Shown one piece after another: positions 58,689-64,000 of a stretch of 64,000 nucleotides of DNA. The translations under genes and the position numbers were made by a program. Each line of letters starts with the position of its first letter. The first letter of the stretch is position 1. The notes beneath the pieces were generated by a model. That model was not told where the DNA came from, did not search any database, and saw only the letters and a program-made list of their open reading frames with translations. This stretch comes from Streptomyces sp. NBC_01016. Its GTDB lineage: Bacteria > Actinomycetota > Actinomycetes > Streptomycetales > Streptomycetaceae. The stretch covers positions 5,518,001 through 5,582,000 of the forward strand of contig NZ_JAPEOQ010000001.1 of NCBI RefSeq assembly GCF_026341035.1. Reading direction: 5' to 3'.

Positions 58689-59311
58689 CGGTCTCCGACC
58701 ACGACCCGCAGTACTGCAAGTCGGCCTCCCTCGCCCGCATGACCTGGCGGCGCTTCATCGTGCTGGGCGACGGCGGCGCCGAGGGCCCCGGGCCCGCCCG
58801 CGGTTGCGGCGACCCGCACTGGGCGGACCATGTGGCCGAGGCGCTGAGGTCGGTCCGGCCGGACCTCGCCTATCTCAACCTGGGTCGGCACGAACCCTCG
58901 ACGGCCCAGGTCCGGGCCGGCCAACTGGCCCGTGCGCTGGCGTTCCGAGGAGACCTGGCCGCGGTCGTCGCCAGCGGCCGGGAGGCAGCGCGCGAGCCCT
59001 TCGACATCGACGCCGTCGAGGCGGAGTTGAGCAGGATCGTGGGCCCGCTCCGGAGCTCCGGGGCCGATGTGCTCACCCTCGGACCGTACGGACCGGGCCT
59101 GTCCGCCACGTCGGCCGAGGAGCAGCGGAGCGGACCGCGGCGACGGCGGCGGATCCTGGCGGAGCGCACCCGCGACCTCGCTCTGCGGCACGGCGCGCTG
59201 TACGTCGACGTACCGACGCGGGCCGCCACGGCCGGCGGCCGGAGTGTGGCCGCCGCGGTCATCCACCGCCTGGCGGACCACCTCGACGCGACCCGAAACG
59301 CCCGTTACTGA
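58685..59311 (+). CDS. SGNH-like protein lacking catalytic residues
   Basis: A 208-residue protein, GTG start overlapping the MFS stop. It is clearly paralogous to the SGNH hydrolase at 52469: LAYLNLGRHEPSTAQVRAGQLARALAF matches EHLNLGRRELVTAQVRETQLKSALAF, and FDIDAVEAELSRIVGPLRSSGA matches FDPDAAEGELEALFTPLRTAGT. But GDS is GDG (Ser to Gly30), GGND is SGRE (Asn to Arg), and the Asp-x-x-His block is missing. It cannot be a normal SGNH hydrolase. It may bind the substrate or the active paralogue, or regulate it. Confidence 0.8.
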   Translation: MTVSDHDPQYCKSASLARMTWRRFIVLGDGGAEGPGPARGCGDPHWADHVAEALRSVRPDLAYLNLGRHEPSTAQVRAGQLARALAFRGDLAAVVASGREAAREPFDIDAVEAELSRIVGPLRSSGADVLTLGPYGPGLSATSAEEQRSGPRRRRRILAERTRDLALRHGALYVDVPTRAATAGGRSVAAAVIHRLADHLDATRNARY

Positions 59312-59476
59312 GGCTTCATGAGTTCAAGCCCAGTATTCGAACCCACCGGCCCGACCGCAGCCCTATCGGACCGAACCGAAGTGTGTCCCATACCAATCCG
59401 GGTGCGCCCGCACTACGAAGTATGGTCGAGAACACACGTCAGTCACTTCTCACGTGGCAAAAAACCGGGGGTTCGC

Positions 59477-60247
59477 ATGCAGGTAAGGCTACTTGGGCCG
59501 CTCCATGTGATCGAGGAAGACATTCCCATCCAGCTGCCGGGAGAGAAGCTCAGAACGATTATGGCGGCACTGGCTCTCACACCTGGCACGCCGGTACCGG
59601 CACTTGATCTGCTTGACGAGCTCTGGGGAGATCAACCTCCGAAAACCGCGGACAACTCCCTGCAATCACATGTAGCACGGTTGCGCCGTGTCCTCACCGA
59701 ACAGACCGGCAAGCAAAAAGCCCGCCATGTCATCCGTACGACCCGCTCCGGATATCTACTCGATGTCGACCCGGCGGACGTCGACGCGTTGCGCTTCTCG
59801 AATGCCGTGGAGGCGGCCGGCCGACGCCTGAACGCAGATTGCGAACTCGCCATCAAGCTGCTCTCCGATGCGTTCTCCGAATGGCGGGGGCCGGCCCTTA
59901 TCGACACGGGGGACGGCTTGATCTGCCGTATCGCGTATACCCGGCTCGAGGAAACCAGGTTGATGGGCCGGGAGTTGTTCGTCGAGGCACACTTGAGGCT
60001 CGGCAGGTACTGGCAGGTGATCCCGGAACTCGAGCAGCTGCTGACCCAGCACCCCTTGCGCGAGCGCTTCTGCGAACAGCTCATGACTGCCCTGTACCAC
60101 TCCGGCAGGCAGGCGGACGCCCTCAGTGCCTACCGCAGGGTCCAGCACAACCTGGACGCGGAACTGGGGATCGAGCCGGGCCCGGGAATGCGGCGGAGGT
60201 TCAGGCAGATCCTTCATCAGGAGGGGGCTCTGCTGCGCGGTGCCTGA
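59477..60247 (+). CDS. SARP-family transcriptional activator
   Basis: A 256-residue regulator starting MQVRLLGPLHVIEEDIPIQL at ATG 59477, with GGGGG upstream; the frame before it lacks conservation. Residues 1-95 are an OmpR-type winged helix (KLRTIMAALALTPGTPVPALDLLDELWG, SLQSHVARLRRVL, IRTTRSGYLLDV), and 100-245 are the bacterial transcriptional activation domain. It is the standard size of pathway-specific activators such as ActII-ORF4 and VlmI. It probably binds the heptamer repeats at 53312 and 61373. The 165-base gap upstream holds a weak pair (CGTCAGT and TCTCACG, 11 bases apart, 59437-59454). Confidence 0.93.
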   Translation: MQVRLLGPLHVIEEDIPIQLPGEKLRTIMAALALTPGTPVPALDLLDELWGDQPPKTADNSLQSHVARLRRVLTEQTGKQKARHVIRTTRSGYLLDVDPADVDALRFSNAVEAAGRRLNADCELAIKLLSDAFSEWRGPALIDTGDGLICRIAYTRLEETRLMGRELFVEAHLRLGRYWQVIPELEQLLTQHPLRERFCEQLMTALYHSGRQADALSAYRRVQHNLDAELGIEPGPGMRRRFRQILHQEGALLRGA

Positions 60248-60273
60248 GGGGCGAGCTCGGATGTGACAGTGAC

Positions 60274-61293
60274 TCAGATGGACTTGGTCAGCCGGAGGAT
60301 GCACCAAACGGCGCGCAGACTGGCGCCACCCTCGAAGGCCAGATACTCGGGCAGTACCAACTGCGGACCCCACTTGCTCTTGTACGCGAGCTGACTGGCA
60401 GCCGGGTAGACGTGCTCCCCCTTTTCCGCGAGGAATCGCAGGAGCTTTCCCGTCAGGGCGCTGCTCGGCGTCAGTTCATGCGCCGCGTCCAGGCCGGTGA
60501 AGGGCGTGAACCCGAAGTGCAGCCACTCGGCGTGCTCACGCGTGAACGTCTCCAGGGCGGTGGCGTTGATGGCCTCCATCACCCCGGGCCCGGATTCCGG
60601 CAGACGCCGGCTGAGATCGTGCAGCCAGCCGGGGCGGGATCCGAACGCGGGAGCGTAGGAAATATAGGCCAGCGGCCTGCCGTCGAGCGTCCCCAGGAAC
60701 AGCCGCCGGTGCCGCTGCACCCGCCCGCCGGTCTCCCCGACCAGGAACTCGATCTCCTTGACGTGCCTGCCCATCCCGCGCAGCCACGCCTCGTCGATCC
60801 GCTCGACACCGTCCTGGTGTTCCGCGAACGAGACCTCCTGGACGTCAAGTCCGTCACGCCTGGCCCGCGAGATCTTGTTACGCAGCTTCATGAACCGTGT
60901 GCCGCGCAGCGTGAATTCGGGCAGCCGGACCGCATAGGAGGCCCCCACCTGATTGAGGACGAACCCCGCAGCCGCATATAATTCAGCGTCGGCGCGCTGC
61001 AGTTGAATACTGACGATCAGGCGTTTTCGCGCACGCGCATACTCCTTGAAATCCTGGAGTGCCGCCGCCTGTTGCCCCGGAGACCCGAATACGCCGCCGA
61101 ACTGAACGAAGAAGCGCCCCGCCTCCCGATAGGCGACGAGTGCGCCTCCGTCGCCGATGAATATCTTGTTGCCGGCGTTCAGTGCCAGAAAAGCGCTGGG
61201 GTTGTCCGCGTACTTCTGAATGGCAGTCAGCGCCAGCTCCGTCGTCTCGGGGCCCTCCGCGCGCTCTTGCAATATGTTCGGCAGTCGGCTCAT
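60274..61293 (-). CDS. DUF2156 (MprF/VlmA-like) aminoacyltransferase
   Basis: A 339-residue soluble protein of the phosphatidylglycerol lysyltransferase C-domain family (DUF2156). ATG 61293 (MSRLPNILQERAEG) has GGAGGG about 9 bases upstream. Features: the tandem GNAT-like fold with FLALNAGNKIFIG, LVAYREAGRFFVQFGGVFG, KLRNKISRARRDGLDVQE, LAYISYAPAFGSRPGWLHDLSRR, and the end region YKSKWGPQLVLPEYLAFEGG. MprF C-domains transfer amino acids from tRNA to lipids; VlmA is a stand-alone relative that transfers serine from tRNA to isobutylhydroxylamine in valanimycin biosynthesis. With no membrane flippase part here, the VlmA-like role is favoured. Confidence 0.84.
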   Translation of the reverse strand: MSRLPNILQERAEGPETTELALTAIQKYADNPSAFLALNAGNKIFIGDGGALVAYREAGRFFVQFGGVFGSPGQQAAALQDFKEYARARKRLIVSIQLQRADAELYAAAGFVLNQVGASYAVRLPEFTLRGTRFMKLRNKISRARRDGLDVQEVSFAEHQDGVERIDEAWLRGMGRHVKEIEFLVGETGGRVQRHRRLFLGTLDGRPLAYISYAPAFGSRPGWLHDLSRRLPESGPGVMEAINATALETFTREHAEWLHFGFTPFTGLDAAHELTPSSALTGKLLRFLAEKGEHVYPAASQLAYKSKWGPQLVLPEYLAFEGGASLRAVWCILRLTKSI

Positions 61294-61372
61294 TTGTCGC
61301 ACACCCTCCATCAGGCGGACGCTATTTTTGGCCAACGTATCTGAAAGTCAGCGGAGTTGGCTGACGTTGCGG

Positions 61373-61401
61373 TCTCAGTGGATTCTCAGCTGTATTTCAG
61401 T
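61373..61401 (+). promoter_or_regulatory. Three 11-bp-pitch heptamers, candidate SARP boxes
   Basis: TCTCAGT (61373-61379), TCTCAGC (61384-61390) and TTTCAGT (61395-61401) are spaced exactly 11 bases apart. The region lies between the divergent DUF2156 (start 61293) and aldehyde dehydrogenase genes. A CATGCT at 61411-61416 could be the -10, which would put the transcript start near ATG 61424 and give a leaderless message. This is the classic architecture of a SARP-activated promoter. Confidence 0.72.
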
Positions 61402-61411
61402 GACCCTTGCC

Positions 61412-63097
61412 ATGCTCACCGGCATGTACCGAAACTATTCGTCCTACGTAAACGGGCAACACCTGCCCAGCGAGGAATGGGTCTACGTACTCAGCGCCGA
61501 TTCCTTGCTGGACGACGTCTTCGCGAGCCTGGCACTCAAAAGGAAACTGGAACAGGGCCGCATTCCACCGCACGACCTCCCGTCGACCGTCGTCGGACGC
61601 GTCGCGAAGGCCGATCGTGCCACCATCCAGCGCGCCGTCGAAGCCGCGGCCGCGGCAGCCCCCGCCTGGAGTGCCGTTCCGTCGCACATCCGCATGGAGA
61701 CCGTGGGCCGCATGCTGCACGCCCGCCTCGCCGACCACGCCGAGGACATCGCCGCCGTCCTGGTCGAGGAAGGGCACCCCCTGGCACTGGCACGGTGGCA
61801 GGTCTCCGGCATGCTGGAGTGCTTCGGCCCGGAGTCGGTGAGTTTCTACCGGTCCCAGATGCTGCAGGAGTTCCATCGAGGCGAGCGCCGCCTCCAGGTG
61901 CGTCGGCAGCCCGACGGAGTGGTCTGTCTCAACCCCCCGCAGAACGCGCCCCTGTCCAGCGCCCTTCTCGGCGTGACGGCGCTGATGGCCGGCAATGCGC
62001 TGGTGGTGCGGGCCCCGCGCAGCGCGCCGCTGGGCGTCATGTACGTCATGCAGGAGATCGTGGCCCCCGTCCTCGCGGAGTGCGGCGCTCCGCCGGGCAC
62101 GCTGAACGTCGTCTGCGGCGATCCGGCGCCGATGCTGAGCTGCTGGCTGGGGCATCCCGCGGTGAACGACATCATCTATTTCGGCAGCAGCGACGCGGGG
62201 TTGAAGTTCGAGGCACGCTGCATCGCCGCGGGTAAGAAGCCGATCCTGGAACTTGCGGGCAACGACGTCGTCACCGTATGGAAAGACGCCGACATCGACC
62301 TCGCGGCCGAGGCCCTCACCGAGAGCTTCTACGGCTCCGGGCAGCTGTGCATGATTCCCAACCAGGTGCTCGTGCACCCCGATGTCGCGGACGCGCTCGT
62401 CGCGTCCCTGGTACGGCAGATCGGCCACATCCGGCCGGGCTACCCATGGGAACCCGACGTGCTGCTGACGCCGGTGCTGCGCAACGAGAAATTCTTCAGC
62501 TGCTTGAAGGACGCCCGCGACAAGGGCGCCAAGGTGGTCTGCGGCGGCCACCCGATGCAGCTCGACGAAGTCCGCGACCCGGGCGGCATCTTCCTGGAGC
62601 CGACCGTGATTCTGGTGCGCGGCGTCGAAGGTGCACGCGAGCTCCACGCCGTGCGGCACGAGACGTTCTTTCCGCTGCTTCCCGTGATCGTCGCCGACTC
62701 CGCGCCGGACACCGAGTTGATGGCCACCTTCATCGGCTTCGTGAACTCCAATCGCTACGGCCTGCGCAACTCGCTGTGGGCCAAGGACCCGGCCGTCATC
62801 GACGAGTTCATCGCCCGCGTCCACACCGGCGGCCTGTTCAAGGTGAACGACTCGCACATCGGCTTCCTGCCGTATATGCCCACACACGGCGGCACCGGGC
62901 TGACCGGAGGCGTCTTCGGCGAGGCCAACTACCCGATCCTGCGGACCTCGCACCTCCAGGGCGTGAGCATCAGCCCGGGCTCCCGGCCCCGGGACGCGGT
63001 CTTCGGCGCCTGGCAGAACCTGATCGACGAGCGCCTCGGCAACGGCAGCCGCTCGCAGCCGGATGCCCACAAGGAGACGACGCCATGCGCTCGATGA
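61412..63097 (+). CDS. Aldehyde dehydrogenase superfamily, acyl-CoA reductase-like
   Basis: About 561 residues from ATG 61412, or 557 from ATG 61424; neither has a ribosome site, which fits a leaderless transcript from 61424. The first ~95 residues are unusual for the superfamily. Then follow the ALDH parts: LNPPQNAPLSSALLGVTALMAGNALVVRAP, GTLNVVCGDP, IIYFGSSDAG, ELAGNDV with the general-base Glu, and GSGQLCMIPNQV with the catalytic Cys. It should oxidise an aldehyde or, as in long-chain acyl-CoA reductases, make one. In an alkyl-azoxy pathway it could supply the aldehyde for an alkylamine. Confidence 0.85.
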   Translation: MLTGMYRNYSSYVNGQHLPSEEWVYVLSADSLLDDVFASLALKRKLEQGRIPPHDLPSTVVGRVAKADRATIQRAVEAAAAAAPAWSAVPSHIRMETVGRMLHARLADHAEDIAAVLVEEGHPLALARWQVSGMLECFGPESVSFYRSQMLQEFHRGERRLQVRRQPDGVVCLNPPQNAPLSSALLGVTALMAGNALVVRAPRSAPLGVMYVMQEIVAPVLAECGAPPGTLNVVCGDPAPMLSCWLGHPAVNDIIYFGSSDAGLKFEARCIAAGKKPILELAGNDVVTVWKDADIDLAAEALTESFYGSGQLCMIPNQVLVHPDVADALVASLVRQIGHIRPGYPWEPDVLLTPVLRNEKFFSCLKDARDKGAKVVCGGHPMQLDEVRDPGGIFLEPTVILVRGVEGARELHAVRHETFFPLLPVIVADSAPDTELMATFIGFVNSNRYGLRNSLWAKDPAVIDEFIARVHTGGLFKVNDSHIGFLPYMPTHGGTGLTGGVFGEANYPILRTSHLQGVSISPGSRPRDAVFGAWQNLIDERLGNGSRSQPDAHKETTPCAR

Positions 63098-64000
63098 ACA
63101 CCGCTCGCCGCACCTGCGAGGAGTTCCTGCCCGGCCTGCTGGCCGCACTCGACGAAATTCCGCTGGCCGATCTGGAGCGGCCGGGAAGCCCGGCCATCGG
63201 CCTCTTTCGCGCGCACGGCGGTCCAGGTCTCGTCATTCCCCGGACCTACTCGGGAAGCGGCGCCACGCCGCTGCAGGCCGTGGACGTCACCAGGGCGCTG
63301 GCCGCCGTCGCCCCGTCCCTCGCGGTGGCCACCACCATGCACCACTTCTCCGTGGCCACCCTGTTCGCGCTCGCCGACAGCCCGCAGAGCGACGGCGTCG
63401 AGTGGGCGCTGCTGGAAGGGATCGTCGAACAAAGGCTCCTGGTCGCCTCGGGATTCGCCGAGGGACGCCCCGGCCAAGGCATCCTCAGCCCCACGGTCCT
63501 GGCACGGCCGGACGGAAAGGGCTACCGCATCAGCGGGTCGAAGAAGCCCTGCAGCCTCTCCCGCTCCATGGACCTGCTCACCGCGAGCGCCGCGCTGCCG
63601 AACGCGGACGGCACCAGCGACTTGGCGGTGGTGCTCGTACCGCGGCAGGCGGAGGGGCTGACCGTGGAGCCGTTCTGGTCGAGCTGGGCACTGGCCGGCG
63701 CGGAGAGCGACGAGGTGCGGTTGCACGAAGTCTTCGTCGACGAGCAGCAGTTGATGCGCACCGAGACCGGCGAGGCGGGCGAGCTGGACGAGCTCCAGAC
63801 CATCGGCCTCATCTGGTTCGAACTGCTCATCACCGCCTCTTACGCCGGAATGGCCGGCGCCCTGGTCGAACGCGTCCTGACCAGCGGCCGCGGCACGAAC
63901 ACCGAACGGGCCGAGCTGCTCACCCGCTGCGAGACGGCGACGCTGCTCACCGAGGGCACCGCCCGCATGATCGAGGACAAGGCGGTGGGCGACGAGGGAC
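63085..64000 (+). CDS. Acyl-CoA dehydrogenase family protein, 3'-partial
   Basis: The frame opens at ATG 63085 (MRSMNTARRTCEEFLPG) with AAGGAG 8 bases upstream, overlaps the previous gene by 13 bases and runs off the window after 305 codons. It shows the N-terminal helical domain (GLVIPRTYSGSGATPLQAV), the FAD/substrate middle domain (ASGFAEGRPGQGI, GYRISGSKKPCSLS) and the start of the C-terminal helices. It probably desaturates or oxidises an acyl-CoA or carrier-bound chain of the cluster's product. The catalytic base region lies beyond the window. Confidence 0.87.
   Translation, partial: MRSMNTARRTCEEFLPGLLAALDEIPLADLERPGSPAIGLFRAHGGPGLVIPRTYSGSGATPLQAVDVTRALAAVAPSLAVATTMHHFSVATLFALADSPQSDGVEWALLEGIVEQRLLVASGFAEGRPGQGILSPTVLARPDGKGYRISGSKKPCSLSRSMDLLTASAALPNADGTSDLAVVLVPRQAEGLTVEPFWSSWALAGAESDEVRLHEVFVDEQQLMRTETGEAGELDELQTIGLIWFELLITASYAGMAGALVERVLTSGRGTNTERAELLTRCETATLLTEGTARMIEDKAVGDEG

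Overview
The window is high-GC DNA with strong G/C preference at third codon positions, GTG and TTG starts, many 4-base ATGA/GTGA gene overlaps, a SARP-type activator, an ECF sigma factor of the SigJ type and a crotonyl-CoA carboxylase/reductase. Together these point to a Streptomyces (or close relative) chromosome. No rRNA, tRNA, CRISPR array or intact insertion sequence was recognised.

Region 1 (1-22881) is one long plus-strand locus for a cell-surface or extracellular polysaccharide. It holds two polysaccharide co-polymerase proteins with degenerate kinase-like domains, a glutamine amidotransferase of the asparagine synthase family, a two-domain dehydrogenase, a heparinase II/III-like protein, a beta-helix lipoprotein, an O-antigen-ligase/polymerase-like protein, two glycosyltransferases and a Wzx-like flippase. 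It also holds a pyruvyltransferase and a set of nucleotide-sugar enzymes: C-methyltransferase, cytidylyltransferase-like, PIG-L deacetylase, NAD-epimerase, DUF4910 protein, 3,5-epimerase and a GSA-type aminotransferase. Most neighbours overlap by 4 bases or lie within a few dozen bases, so they are probably co-transcribed.

Region 2 (22921-31000) has a PAP2 phosphatase, a DEAD-box helicase and an AcoR/MimR-like activator divergent from an operon of SDR, amidohydrolase, DUF59 protein and zinc alcohol dehydrogenase. That gene set resembles the accessory part of actinobacterial propane/ketone monooxygenase operons, but no monooxygenase is present.

Region 3 (31094-43833) is a mosaic of small regulator-enzyme pairs: hydrolase/FAD oxidase/Ccr, an NB-ARC-TPR protein without a DNA-binding domain, a 5'-truncated GlxA-type regulator, azoreductase/SigJ, a methyltransferase, a MerR/quinone oxidoreductase pair with two matching operators, and a TetR/hydrolase pair.

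Region 4 (43941-49038) carries small membrane or hypothetical proteins, a recA gene not followed by recX, a PAP2-like membrane protein and a rhomboid-like membrane protein. It is followed by a patch of broken genes (49255-50440: pieces of LysR, LysE and alcohol dehydrogenase).

Region 5 (50464-64000) looks like the left part of a specialised-metabolite cluster: a MATE exporter, an SGNH hydrolase, a 40-codon ORF coupled to a MmgE/PrpD gene, a P450, a HAD phosphatase, an MFS exporter, a catalytically dead SGNH paralogue, a SARP, a DUF2156 aminoacyltransferase-like protein, an aldehyde dehydrogenase and an acyl-CoA dehydrogenase cut by the window end. MprF/DUF2156-like (VlmA), PrpD-like (VlmK), SARP (VlmI) and MFS (VlmF) genes are also the signature of valanimycin-type azoxy clusters. 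I therefore infer an azoxy or other N-N-bond pathway whose core enzymes lie beyond base 64000. Two sets of 11-base-pitch heptamer repeats in the cluster (53312-53329, 61373-61401) look like SARP binding sites.
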